This document shows, in pieces, positions 20,760-32,090 of a stretch of DNA of 55,197 nucleotides; position 1 is the stretch's first letter, and every line of letters starts with the position of its first letter. The translations under genes were made by a program, and so were the position numbers. The stretch is from positions 51,797,582 to 51,852,778 of the forward strand of contig CM031614.1 of NCBI GenBank assembly GCA_018398815.1, read 5' to 3'. Below the pieces are notes generated by a model. The model did no database searches. It had not been told where the DNA came from and saw only the letters and a program-made list of their open reading frames with translations. This DNA is from Conus ventricosus (lineage: Eukaryota; Mollusca; Gastropoda; Neogastropoda; Conidae).

Positions 20760-22080
20760 CAACTTTTTGTCAGTTTAAAATGGAAGACACGATCTTCCTT
20801 TCACTTTAAAAGAATTTGAAATCTGCCTTACTTTCTTGCAGCGATTCCTCTCCGGGTTATAGATGAAATCCATTATAAACTTTGAAACATCTTCTGCAAA
20901 AAGGTCTGCACATCCTGCTACATGTCTACAACCCTGTATGGACTACTGGATTCTTTCCACTTCTTTGGGGGAAAAGCCCTCATCATTCCCTTCCCCAAAA
21001 CCCGGAAAGATCTTTCTAACCCATCAAAAACTACCGTCCCATTGCTTTGACCAGCTGTGTCTGTAAATTGATGGAGAAAATAGTGAATGCTAGACTCATG
21101 TGGAAGCTCGAAACCCATGCCTTTTGGCGAAAGAAAGTGTGGTTTCTGCAAACATCGAACCACAGTTGACCATTTGATCCATCTGGAATCTACGCTTCAG
21201 AACGCCTTTCTGAACAAACAACAGCAGTGGCTATTGTTTTTGACTTGGAGAAAGGGCCCACGATACCACCCGGAAATCTGGGATACTCATTATCTTTATG
21301 ATTCTTGGTTTTCGGGGTCATCTTCACTTTCATTCAAACTTTTTTGGCACAATGACAGTTTCAGGTCCGGGTTGGCATACTCTCTCTGATGTTATGAGCA
21401 GGAGTTGGGTGTTCACAAGGGAGAATACGTCGCCTGCCCTCTTTGCATCAAGATTAACAAAATTGTCAAATCAGTTCAGCAGGGTTCAGACTGCTCATTG
21501 TTTGTGGATGATTTTGCTGTCTACGCAACTGGAAGCCTGTACCCGAGTGTCCAGTGAGGCTCCAGCTTTGTGTGGATAAAATTCATCAGTGGGCAGATGA
21601 AAACAGTTTACCTTTTCCCTACAAAGACACAGGGGCATTCACTTCCATAATTTCCCTCGGTTTTTTTTTCCAGATCCTGTAATTCAAATAGGGAAATCTC
21701 CATTCCAGCTGTCAAAGAGGCCAAATTCTTAGGAGTTATTTTTGACCAGAAACTCAACTTCCTCAACCACATTAAAAACCTCAAAACTTCTTGCCAGAAA
21801 AGCTCTGAATATTCTGCGGGTCCTAGCACACACTGACTGGGGGGCTGATAAGAAAACTTTGCTGCACCTCTACAGAGCCTTGGTCCGTTCCAAACTGGAC
21901 TATGGTTGTGCAGTGTACGGCTCTGCATGACCGTCTTACCTTAAAACTCTTGAACCCTATCCACATCAAGGGCTTCGTCTCTGTCTTGGAGCATTCCGCA
22001 CCACCCCTGTGTACAGCCTGTACGCAGAGGCAGGTGAACCCTCACTGTCCAACCGCAGGCTGAAACTGTTTTGAAATTAT
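20760..22080 (+). pseudogene. I/Nimb-like LINE ORF2 reverse transcriptase
   Basis: Segments in order: a fingers part around ALIIPFPKPGK (about 20970-21005), CGFCKHRTTVDHLIHLESTL (21137-21196), KINKIVKSVQQGSDCSLFVD (about 21453-21512) continuing into DDFAVYATG with the catalytic Asp pair, VKEAKFLGVIFDQKLNFLNH (about 21711-21770), and KALNILRVLAHTDWGADKKT with LYRALVRSKLDYGCAVYGSA (about 21803-21928). At least six frame changes interrupt the domain. It primes cDNA synthesis at the nick made by the endonuclease. Confidence 0.78.
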
Positions 22081-22339
22081 TATATCAGACTGTTCTTGGA
22101 ACCAGAAAACCCTGCCTATAACTGTGTTTTTGACCCTCCATTCCAAGGTAAATTTGAAAACAACCCTAACTGTATTCCGCCGTTTTGGTCTTCGTATGCA
22201 GCCTCACTGCGGAATGCAGGTCTAGACCTAGGAGTTGTGTCCGATTTTTCCAAGTTTCCAGATGAGCCTTCGTGGACCTTTTTCACACCAGAGGTTTGTT
22301 TTAATCTTGCAGCTTTCGTAAAGAGTTACCAGCTGTCTG

Positions 22340-23200
22340 GCATACAAGGCATTGTATGCTGACCTCTGTTCAAAATTTCCATCTTATCAGAAAATTTTCA
22401 CTGACCGTTCCAAGTCTGAGGATGGAGTGGCCTGTGCAGCCTATTGCCCTGGGGCTCCTTCTCAGATACTGTTGGAACATATACCTCAGGTGCTTCTGTC
22501 TATTCCGCTGAACTTACTGCTCTGGTTCTGGCATTGAAGATAATCTCACAATCTAAGAAGAGGGACTTTCTGGTTCTGTCAGATTCACTGTCAGCGTTGG
22601 AGGCCATAGCTGGCCGCAACCTTCAGCACCCAGAACTCTTACACTTTTTCGAACTTTTGACCAAAGTTGAAAGCAGATGGTTACAACATTATTCTGGCTT
22701 GGATTCCTGGTCATGTTGGCATCGGAGGGAACGAAATGGTTGATCGTTTAGCCAAGAATTCCACAAGAGAGAAATTGTCCAACATATATATCCCCTGCTC
22801 CGATCTGAAACCAAAATTAACGATTATGTGAGAGACCTCTGGCAGGAGGATTGGAATACACAGACGGATAACAAACTCTTTCAGATCCGTCCAAACCTTA
22901 AGGAGTTCCTCGAGGCCTCCCATCTGCGTCTGGTGGTCGTAAAGAAGAAACTGTTCTTTGCCGGCTGCACACCGGCCATTCGTATTTTACCCATTCCTAC
23001 CTTTTAAAGAGTGAAGAAGCTCTGTGGCGCATTCCATGTCATGTGCCACACTCCAATGAAGCATATTTTTTTTAGTGTTGGGACTTGCACGATGTGAGAC
23101 ACAAACATTTTACGGCAGATTCCATGAAAACCTTGTTCAGAGATCTGACGCGATCTTTGAGTTCTTGAAAGAGATTAATATTTTTCATCGGATCTGAGAT
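22340..23200 (+). pseudogene. LINE RNase H domain and C-terminal Cys/His region
   Basis: IFTDRSKSEDGVACAAY (about 22395-22445) holds the first RNase H Asp, YSAELTALVLALKI (22501-22543) the Glu, and FLVLSDSLSALEAI (22567-22610) the second Asp. The His-containing part near 22710 is frameshifted. Downstream, WDLHDVRHKHFTADSMKTLF (about 23082-23140) corresponds to the C-terminal region that follows a Cys motif in I-type ORF2. RNase H removes the RNA template. Confidence 0.75.
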
Positions 23201-23400
23201 TTTACAGTGGAAAGATTTTTAACAAACTTTCGGATAGTTTTTTTGTGTATTTTAAAAAATTGTGTGAATGAATAACTTGTGAGTTGATTTTAAGTGGTGA
23301 CGCCCGGGATGTGGCCCTTGCGGCGGGGGGCATAAGCAATTTTATCTTATTTAATCCGCAGATGTTCCCATTTAAAGATGTTTTATCAATCAAGTGGAAG

Positions 23401-23524
23401 TTTCCGTCAAAACGTTTTTGTGGTTTATTGTAAAATTATCTAGACTACTTAGGATGCTTTTCACAAGGAAAAGCTATTCAAAAACGAAATATTAAAAACA
23501 ACAACAAACTAAAACCAACCACCC
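23401..23524. other. AT-rich spacer
   Basis: No motif seen; it may include the very end of the LINE tail. Confidence 0.4.
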
Positions 23525-23740
23525 CGGGGCGAAGGGTTAGCGTTGGGACTCCCGGCTGGGGGGGCGGGGGTTCGAACCCATCAGAAGCAGTTGGTTTTTC
23601 CCCCGACCGGCCTCCCCGGTTGTGGGCGGGACTTTTTTGGGAAACGGGGCCCACACAGTGTTTTCTCCACAAGGATGCGCGAGAGTTTTTGCAAAATTTC
23701 CGCCAACACGCATGCGAAATCCCCCGGGACGGGGAAATTA
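23525..23740 (+). repeat. tRNA-derived SINE-like sequence
   Basis: GGGTTAGCGTTGGGACTCCC resembles an A box, and GGGGGTTCGAACCC (about 23567-23580) is a good B box, at tRNA-like spacing. The downstream part is GC-rich with inverted repeats (CCGACCGGCC, CCCCGGTT, GGGCGGG), as in SINE bodies. No 3' tail can be delimited, and homopolymers in it appear inflated. Confidence 0.45.
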
Positions 23741-24420
23741 ATGAAAAAGGTTTGATCAGGTCAGTACCCAAACCCGAAATGGAAATTCGTAGCTCATCTA
23801 ATCACCCTCCCCTCATTATCAGCTTTAAAAAAAAAGTTCCAAATTCTGGGCCCTTCATCCCTGCTCTCAGGGACCTTTTCGTTCCCCCCAATCGGGGCCT
23901 TTGGGTTTTGGCCGTCGGGGCACCGGATCGAGCCGGGGGGGGTTTTGGACACGGGGGGGCCCCTCGGGGGGAGAGCACTACGCCGGCTCCGCGATAAGCA
24001 ATTAGGTCGCCCAGGGGGGGTTTTAGTAGGGGGTTTTCCGGTATTTTAGATCGAACAGGCGCCACTGAACACCCCCGAAGGACCGGCGATGCAGGTTTTC
24101 CCCGGGTGGGTTTCCTCCTGACGACTTGACATTGACTGCCCCTGGGATTCCCGGTGCGGGGCGTGGCAGGGCCGCCCGGCGGTGCTGTGGGAAGGGGTGT
24201 GGGAATGAGCGGCGTGGGTGCACTCCCTCTGAGGGGGCAGAGGGTTGGGACAAAAACCCCCCCCCCCAAAAAAAAACTAAAACCCAAGAACAAATCACTG
24301 CAAATAATATCAAGTGATGGGTAAGAATGTTTTTTACAGCCCCCGCATCAAAAGAAAAATTTTAACACATAAACGAATATTACTTGTAAGTTGATGTTGT
24401 GTGTAGTTTTGAGTGTGGGT
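23741..24420. other. No gene; GC-rich, homopolymer-rich
   Basis: Long runs of C and G and no coding motif; open frames on both strands are Pro/Gly-rich by composition. Read on the minus strand the segment looks like repeat sequence, but I cannot assign it. Confidence 0.4.
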
Positions 24421-27400
24421 TTCCGTAAACGGAGGGTTTTGAGAGATGCGCATGCCGGGGTCCGCCATATTTCAACGCTCAGATCATATTGATACTTTAA
24501 ATAAGACAGACCAAGCGACTGTCAGAGTTTTGTGAACCAAATTTTTGTAATTCAGTTACAAAAGCTTGATCTCTTAAAACACTTTCAGAAAACCCTTTTT
24601 TTGGGGGGTTTTTATAAAAAAAATTGGGAGGGCAAATACCCTCCTTTTACGGAAACCTACACCAGGAAACTAGAAAACAAAACATCGCTTACAAGAAGAT
24701 TCTTTTATGGGGAAATTTTCCTTTGGTTAATTTTCGGTAAAATTAGGGAATATTTGGACTTCAACTTTTGGTGTGCAAAAAAAAAAATCCTTTCTTAAAA
24801 TACATACTCTAGTCGACAGTTTTCACATGCAATTTTTGCGTAACATTATAACAAACTGGGTCAAGAATTACACAATTTATTCAAATTTTTTGAATCCCTT
24901 AAAAATTTGATTTTAAGTGGTAATTGTTGAGATAATACTGTCAGGCGTTGAGCCTCATAGAAATTCCACCAAATATACTTTGTGTAGTTAAAAAAAACAC
25001 AAAAAAACATCTTGTAAAAGGACATCAAAGAAAAAACTGCCCTTAAGAACTTTGTAAAAACTCTATGTTGTAAATTTTAAAGCAAATAATACCCCCTTTT
25101 GCTTTAAAACACTTTTAATTTGTGCCCCCAACAAAAGGGTCAAAATTTTTCCCAATATCTGGACACAAGAACAAAAACAGCCAGAGTTTTGTAAAAAAAA
25201 AAGTGTAATACTGAAACACAAAAATTTTGTCATGTCTGTATTATACTTTGAAAGGAAGTGTTTTTGTTTTGGTTGCAACACACACTAATTGTTTTTGGGA
25301 AAAGACTTCAGAATTGATGAACCTTCGCACCTGTACAGAGATGTCTTCCAATGGTCCTGTTGCAGAACTTGTGAAATGTGGTGGCATTTGACCCCCCACA
25401 TTTTTCAAAATGTAGCCACTGGTACTCTCCCTGACATGGCAGATGATGCTGCTCCACGAAAATGTGTGATGAAAAAGTTTAAATTCCCTGTATCCCAAAA
25501 ATTTTCCTAAAACCCAACGTGACAAGCCTTTGTGGCAGGCCCATGGGGCGTACATAAACAAAAGAACTGTTTTGGTTTTACTGTCTTTTTTAAATCTTTT
25601 GCCTGGAAAGTATTTTTTTTAAAACATCTTAAACACCTCTTTTCATCCTGAAATCCTGTAAATGCAGAACACATCTGTTTTTTACCGGTCTTGATTGTTT
25701 GAGTTTTTAAATAATGGGGCAGGCATGCCTTTCTTGAAAGGTATGCGGGTTTTATCAAATGAATGGTTTGTACCCCCTGATGTGGAAAAAAAACAATCCC
25801 AATAATTTCATTGTTAACGCTTTAGAGAAAAATCAGGGTTTTCACTTTTTTCCTTATATCTTAACAGTACAGACAACCCCAAAGTATGTGATGTTTGGAT
25901 AGTAGGCCCTAAGTTCAAAACACCTTTCAGAAATCGGGTTTTCTTGGTGGGAACCAATCGACTTATCTGTGTTGAATGATTATGGCGAGAGGGCCCCCGG
26001 GCCCGTGTTGACGCACTGTTGCTTGACCATCTTAAAACAAAACTGTCAAAATTCATCACAAGGGGGACAGGGGGACAAAAGGGAACAACCCCCGTTCAAC
26101 ACAGAAAAATGTCCTTTTCTAATGTAGGTGAACGTTTTTGGGGTGAGTCACGCCATGTGCACAGAAAATGTTCAAGCTGTTCCAGAAAACCCTTGTGCCT
26201 GCATTGCTCCCAATAACAACTGCAAATTGAAGTTTTTGTGTAGAGGAGACCCCGTCTGAATGACCCGCTAAAACCGTTTTTTTTTTGGAAGAAAAAGGGG
26301 TTTGAATGAGAAGCCTTGATTTGGGGTACCACATGCTGTTGGCCAGTGTGGTGCGATGACTATCCTTCTGCTTGATCCCCTTTCCCTCTTGCCGAGCTGT
26401 TTGGGTCAGACTGAAAGGGGGAAAAGCATAGAATCCTCTGTTTCAAACCACTGTGAAAACTTTTTTTGCCATACGCGGATCTTGTTCCAAGACAAGAAGG
26501 TTTGAGTTTAATTTAGTCTAAAGCAAAAAATCAATCTGTGGAACCACTTTCTGTGACAGTTTCTGAAAAAAAGTTTGGGTTAAGCCTCCCCTCTGTTCAT
26601 CATTAAAATGTCTTCTTTCGTCTGCTTCCCATTTTGTTTTTCAGGCAAATAACTTATCGTTAACCATCCTTGTCCTTACACCAATCCAGACTTTTTTTCT
26701 CCTTACAAAATGCCGAAAGTGATCCCCCCATTTCTGTTAGGCAACAGCCATGTTTGTCACACACAATTTTTTCTGTTGACCTTCATTCTTTTGAAGCTTT
26801 TTTAAATCCCAACTCTAACCCAAAATTTTTAAGGGGTTTTTTGAAAAGATTTTTCACTTTTGACCATTTCCCCCTGTTTTTTCTTTCCCTTACAAACTGC
26901 CCCCCCCAACCCCTAACTTTTAGGCATCAGTTGTTATTTTAAAAGGAAACTTTAATATCAAAATGGATAAAAGTGCATTTTAAAATGTTTTTCCCATTTT
27001 AATCTCCTTCTGCTTCTGGGGAAAAGAAAAAATTTCAAATTTTCCTTTGTTCCCTTTTAGTGCTACAGTTTTCAAACTTTTCCCAAATCTCTGTAATACA
27101 ATGGTCCCCCTTTCACTGCAGGAAAAGGGAGCTACCCAAATTTTTCCCATTAAACCCGTGCAACTCCCGGATGAAAATGAAACCCGGGTCATCAAGTTCT
27201 ACAGCTGTATGTTACAATCTTTTTTCCCTTTTTTTCCGCCCCAAAATCACAGTAAGCCTGAATTTTAAAAACAATCCAAGGTATTTTTAACCCTTTGTTT
27301 GGGGAAATGAAACTTTTCATCATGTAGGTAAACCCCGTTTTGAAAAAACTCAACTGTTGCTTCAACTTTGCTTTCATCCCCTTTTACTTTTACCTTGCAA

Positions 27401-28700
27401 ATAAAAATCTCAATGAATGAAGCTGACAAGAAACCTTTTGATTAAATGACATAGACTGGTTTCTCAATTTTTTTGGGGTAACGAACAATTTTCAAGACCA
27501 TTTGCAAAACAAGTGATGATTAGTCCCCCCTCCATTTAATTTTAGGTATTTTTGGGTTTTTTGGTGAATGGGCATGAAAAATATGCATGTTCAATCAAGA
27601 AGCCTGAAACACCCTTTTTCCATATTTTGGGGGAATATAGATTTTAAATTTTTAAAAAGCCTAATGAACTGCTCATGAACCTTTTTTAAAATTTGGGATA
27701 GTCTGGAAAGCCATCTGTCTTGGGGATCAGAAAATTTGGGGAAAAGATTTTCCTTTCAGGCTTTATTTTTTATCACCTTTAAATCAGTAATTTTGGATTT
27801 TTATTATCTCTTCTTGCCATAAATTTCCTTGGGCTTGATTTTGGGGGTTTAATTATGCCATTCTTTTTGAATTTTTATCAATAGGAATTTTGATGTTCCA
27901 TTGCCAAAATTTAAAATTTTCCCAAAGTCAATTGTGCATTCCTTGACAAATTTTTTCAACCTTTCCGCTTGAAATCCCCTGTTTTGATTTTTAAAACCAT
28001 GACGGGGAGGTTTAGGTTTTAGACTGGGGTTTTTAATGGGTTTATTTGGGCCCCGGGTCTCGGGTGACCCCCGGTTCCCTCTTGGATGGTGGGGGAAACT
28101 GACGGGAACGGGGTGGGGTTCCCTCCCCCGTTCCCCCCCCCCCCCCCCCTCTGCCCGACTGGGGGGGGGAAGCCATGTCCGTTTTTTTGACCCCCGTTTG
28201 GGGAAAAAACTTTTTTCCTCTGGCAACTTTGACAAAGTCATATTTGTTCTGTTTGGGGGGGTGGAGTCTATTGAGAGAGCCCAAATTTTAAAACACGAAC
28301 AATGATTGTAATGGGGGGTCTCACTGATGTTAATTTTTGGACTTCTTTTTGGGGTTTTGGATGAGAAAATTTTTGCCCTTCTTTCCCCGAAAATCATGGC
28401 ATCTTCAAAACGGCCCATTTCTTGAAACGCTGGACAGGGGCTAGCTTTTTCCCCTTCGCCAAGGTGTCACAGGCTTTGCAAGGGCAAATGTACTCTCAGT
28501 AAAAATTTTCTGAATCTTGGAAAAATTAGGTCAGCTGTTTTTTCGTTTTAGCCATGAAAGGACCACATCTCACTGTTGACTCTTGGGAAAAAAAAAAAAA
28601 AGTGTGGAATTTTCTGGCCGTTTGTGGGTTCCAACTTTTTGATCTTTTGCCTCACCCTTTCCCTTTTTCATTTGGGGAAAAAACTGCCATTTGACTAAAA

Positions 28701-28738
<38 letters not shown>

Positions 28739-29620
28739 CAAAATCTGATTCTTGCTCATACTCTTTTTTTATTGCTCCGAGCAATTCTTTTCCCCACTGG
28801 CGGGTGAGTAGGGCCTCTCATCTTTAAGCATTTTTGCCAGCAGTTTTTTTTTGTATGTTGGATCATTCACACATCAAAAAATTTTGTCATTTTCTTTTGC
28901 CCTTTTGTGTTTTTGGCCTGTTTTTGCTTTTTTTTCTTTGTTAAAGTTGATTTTTTTCCCCCTTTTTCCGCGCGACTGCGGGTTTTTTCCTCCGAGTGCG
29001 ACCGTTTTCGTTTTCGTTTTTGTTTCCTCATGGATTCAAAGTTGAAAAAGCTTTCATTTTGCTCCCCTTTAGTCGTCCCATTCTTCCCCTTAAACGTAAC
29101 TGTGCCAGTTTGTTTACTTTGTTTTTTCCAACACTGGGGCGCCCAATAGCGGCATTTGTTGGTTCCCATCAAAAAACCCCCGACGAACACGGAAAATCGC
29201 AGCCCAACTCCCCTCCATTATTTTCTGATAATTTTTTGCCCTTCTTTTTCTTCCTAAAAAAGGGTTTACCCCAAAAAAGAGAGGTCACCCCCGCGCGTTA
29301 AAAAGTAAAAAAAAATAGGGAATTTTCATGTTGGCCTTCATTTTTTACTGAAGCTTTTTTGCCCAAATCGTAGCCAACATTTTTAAAGGGCATTAATGTG
29401 GGCGCTTTTTCATCAAATACGAGTAGTCTACAATATATTGTGATTTAAGCCAAAAAACTTTTAAAATAAAAGGAAAAATATCACCTGATTTAAGAAAGCT
29501 TTTCGATTTTTGTGCTTGGGCTTGTATCTTCTGCGTGTTCGTATGGCGGTCAGCAAACGCGTTATGGCGGAACTGCGCATGCGCATCTCTCAAATTATTC
29601 CGTAGTTTTACCTGAAACTA
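24420..29620. mobile_element. Candidate DNA transposon bounded by diverged inverted repeats
   Basis: 24405-24475 contains GAGAGATGCGCATGC and CCGCCATA. 29555-29620 contains the inverse arrangement, TATGGCGGAACTGCGCATGC followed by GCATCTCTCAAA, so the two ends are inverted and related over about 60 bases. The roughly 5.1 kb between them has no readable transposase. The only suggestive piece is a Cys-rich stretch (KCSSCSRKPLCLHCSQ, about 26164-26213). Most of the interior shows homopolymer inflation, which would hide an ORF. The superfamily is unknown. Confidence 0.4.
28701..28737. repeat. Poly-G tract, 37 bases
   Basis: An uninterrupted G run, one of six such tracts in the window. Either a true low-complexity tract or an assembly or polishing artefact. 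Confidence 0.9.
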
Positions 29621-29629
29621 CACGAAAGG

Positions 29630-30044
29630 AAACCATATTCAGACTCCTTTGCAAGATGGGAAAATAAATTAAACTGTATAGTAGACCTGGAGAAAACATT
29701 AAAACTGGTAAAACAAATGTTAAAAAAAGAATCAAAATGGTTCCAAATAAGAATTTCTCATAAAATCTGGTTTAATTTAATTGTATCTTAAAGAAGATGG
29801 GAATTCTTCCAGTGATATGTGTTCATTTTGCAAAACTGACACTGATAAGATTCAACACTACCTGTGGGACTATCAGTTTGCAAAACATTTCGGGGGGCAG
29901 ATCGGGAGGGGAGATGTAAGAAAAAATATTAAAAGAAAGATGTGAACATTGTATTAAAATGAACCTCAGTATGGAACTATTTTCGTTTGGAAAAAATGAA
30001 CACTTAACTCCTGATGAGGTTTTGAACAAATCATTTTACATGCT

Positions 30045-30109
<65 letters not shown>

Positions 30110-30350
30110 GTGTCTGATTGTGTTTGTGTAATTTTGTAATGGATTTTTTTATTTTTTTTTTTATAATTATTATTCTTATTACTAATGTTATTGTTAATAT
30201 AATAATGTTGCTATATTCTTCATTGTTTCTGTCATTAATATGTGCAGTCTGTTTAGTTGAATGTTGTAGAAATAGCAAGGACAGATTGGAAGAATAGGCA
30301 CTGCCTAAAATCTCTATCCTTGAGTAATAAAGTTTTTGAGTCTTGAGTCC
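29630..30350 (+). mobile_element. Tx1/L1-like LINE 3' part with tail
   Basis: SFARWENKLNCIVDLEKTLK, with KESKWFQIRISHKIWFNL, then DMCSFCKTDTDKIQHYLWDY (frames vary) is the C-terminal Cys-motif region of Tx1-like ORF2. After an internal (TC)n tract (30053-30107) the 3' untranslated region ends with AGTAATAAAG and TTGAGTC repeats (about 30325-30350), a typical short-repeat LINE tail. It could be the missing 3' portion of the copy cut at 17508. Confidence 0.65.
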
Positions 30351-30488
<138 letters not shown>

Positions 30489-30547
30489 AGTATATTTAAA
30501 ATGCCTAAAACAATTTTTTAAGTGCTCAACCCCTTGGGGAGCAACAT

Positions 30548-30624
30548 TAGTTAAAACAAGTTAAAAGAGGAATCTTAAAACTATCTAACTAAAAGAGTTT
30601 TAAGATTCCTCTTTTAACTTGTTT

Positions 30625-30635
<11 letters not shown>
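30548..30635. repeat. Inverted repeat within Penelope-like terminal region
   Basis: TTAAAACAAGTTAAAAGAGG with AATCTTAAAACTAT (about 30551-30585) is mirrored by TTTTAAGATTCCTCTTTTAA with CTTGTTTTAA (about 30597-30629). It forms a strong hairpin with a loop of about 11 bases, at the boundary between two terminal repeat copies. Confidence 0.9.
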
Positions 30636-30680
<45 letters not shown>

Positions 30681-30776
30681 TATATTTAAAATGCCTAAAA
30701 CAATTTTTTGAGTGCTCAACCCCTTGGGGAGCAACATTAGTTAAAACAAGTTAAAAGAGGAATCTTAAAACTATCT

Positions 30777-30815
30777 ATAAATTTGTTTCAAGCGTGTTGC
30801 GCTGTCATCAGGATG
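30777..30815 (-). ncRNA. Hammerhead ribozyme of Penelope-like element
   Basis: On the minus strand: CTGATGA (30811-30805), stem II AGCG/CGCT closing the loop CAACA, then GAAAC and a minimal palindromic AAATTT stem III. A three-base stem I pairs ATC before CTGATGA with GAT after the junction. The residues before the cleavage position read ATA, which satisfies the NUH rule. Type I hammerheads with a tiny stem III are a known mark of Penelope-like terminal repeats and may process their transcripts. Confidence 0.7.
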
Positions 30816-31079
30816 GTGTTTGGTTTGCCCACCGCCGATGTTATATAGCGTGTGGGCTCCCGTTTGCGGTTGTTTGCACGTGCGGGTTGGCTGCACGTGT
30901 TTTTTTGGGGCTTTCAGGTTTTTGTTTTGGGTGTGTTCACTAACAACGATTTCCAGTTATGCCTGCAGTTGTTTACTATTTCTGTTTTGGTGTTTAAAGT
31001 TGCTAAGTGTGGTTTGCATAGTATTAACCATTTTTCAGTTAAACATAGGTTGCACCTTTTTGACACATTGCTGTATGGT

Positions 31080-31699
31080 GATGCTCTTTTTATGATTTTC
31101 CAGGATATATTGTAGCTTGTTTTTGCGTCTTTAAGTTTCCAGATATATTTGCTCAGTTCTGTTTGGTTTTTATATTTTTCTTTATTAAAGGACTGCTTGT
31201 GGTTGCATATCTGGTTTTGAAGTGGTTTTCAGTGATCCTATGTATGTTTCTTTTTCATTTCTGATGTCACAGTAGCCGGTATACAATGTTGTTGTGAAGA
31301 CATTTATTGTTTAGTGGGCACTGCTCCTTTCTGGTGCAATTGCAAGATTTCCTTTCTTCACCTTCTTTGCTGTGTTGATTTTCATTTTGTTGGATGCGTC
31401 AGTCAGGTTTTGAGGTTGGGCATACATGAGTACGATAGTTTGACAGTGTTTTTGTTAAATATTTTGGACAGTTTGTGTTCTTTGGAAATGAAGTTGTTAG
31501 GATTTTGAAGAATTCTTTCCCTATGTTTGTTTTGAGTTTCCCGTCGTATGGGGGGGTTATACCATATGATTTTTCTTTTCCTATTTTCTTTGCTTTTATT
31601 TGTGTTGTTGTCTGGGTTGTATTGTATTTGTAATTGTATCCACTTGTTTGTAGTCCCTCCTGGTATTCTATGCTCATTGTTGAACATTCCCCTCCGCAT
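31080..31699 (-). pseudogene. Penelope-like RT end and GIY-YIG endonuclease
   Basis: RKRKIIWYNPP followed by a Lys/Phe-rich stretch and IFNKNTVKLSYSCMPNLKT (to about 31400) form the RT-endonuclease junction of Penelope-like ORFs. Downstream in shifted frames, CNCTRKEQCPLNNKCLHNNI (about 31352-31293) is the Cys-rich linker, and IVY with ETYIG (about 31290-31235) match the GIY-YIG start, followed by HFKTRYA. The frame is broken at about 31400 and 31290. GIY-YIG nicking primes these elements' reverse transcription. Confidence 0.7.
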
Positions 31700-31705
31700 G
31701 ACAGG

Positions 31706-32090
31706 TTTGTTTGTCTCTTGTTTTTCCCAGGGGGTTGGTTTTTTTAAATACAGTGGTGGTGGTTACTTTTGGTATAGCAAAGACATTGAAAAATTTTCCC
31801 AGAATATAAACAATGGGGCAAAATGGAAAATCGTTGTCAGTGAACACCCCCCAAAACAAAAACCAAAACCCCCCCCCCCAAAAAACAGTGCACCAAATCG
31901 CAGTCAAAAAACCCGAAAACGGGACCCACACGCTTTTAACATCGGCGGGGGGCAAACCAAAACCATCCTGAAACGGGGAACCCTCAAAAAAAATTTTAAA
32001 TTTTAAACCTCTTTTACTTTTTTAACTAAATTTTCCCCAAAAAGGGGGGAAAACACAAAAATTTTTAGGTTTTTTTAAAATACATGATTT
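31706..32090 (+). mobile_element. Second Penelope-like end in opposite orientation, altered
   Basis: From about 31740 the plus strand repeats, in altered form, what the minus strand shows at about 31000-30690. GTCAGTGAACACCCCCCAAA, GGACCCACACGC, AACATCGGCGGG, GGGCAAACC and ACCATCCTGA correspond to the non-coding tail. CCTCTTTTAC, TTTAACTAA, TTCCCCAAAAAGGGG and TTTTTAGG correspond to the terminal segment. The hammerhead core is lost. The differences are dominated by bases copied from neighbouring homopolymers, so this copy may be mis-sequenced rather than diverged. Confidence 0.6.

Larger units (their letters stand above)
17509..23400 (+). mobile_element. I/Nimb-like LINE with RNase H, nearly full length
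   Basis: It begins with a GC-rich 5' end (17509 on). A 95-bp duplication, ORF1 with zinc knuckles, and ORF2 with endonuclease, RT and RNase H follow. A C-terminal RNase H after the RT is diagnostic of the I superfamily of LINEs; ORF1 with several CCHC knuckles fits that group. It interrupts the Tx1-like LINE. The 3' end is near 23350-23400, where the GC-rich tail GACGCCCGGGATGTGGCCC is followed by AT-rich sequence; the exact end is not clear. Frameshifts are frequent. Confidence 0.82.
30489..31705 (-). mobile_element. Penelope-like element, 5'-truncated, with terminal repeat
   Basis: The minus strand holds the end of a Penelope-like ORF (RT C-terminus plus GIY-YIG region, about 31700-31100), a non-coding tail, a hammerhead ribozyme (30777-30815) and a terminal segment. 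The terminal segment is present twice, at 30489-30586 and 30678-30775, separated by an inverted partial copy and a (TA)n tract. Inverted and tandem arrangements of terminal repeats are characteristic of Penelope-like elements. Confidence 0.75.

Noticed and set aside
26019..26216. Cys-rich stretch resembling a transposase C-terminal zinc motif
   Set aside because: Only four Cys with irregular spacing and no catalytic motif nearby, so it was kept only as a hint within the candidate transposon.
28036..28418. Gly/Pro-rich open frames on both strands
   Set aside because: They arise from C and G runs; no domain, and the region is homopolymer-altered.
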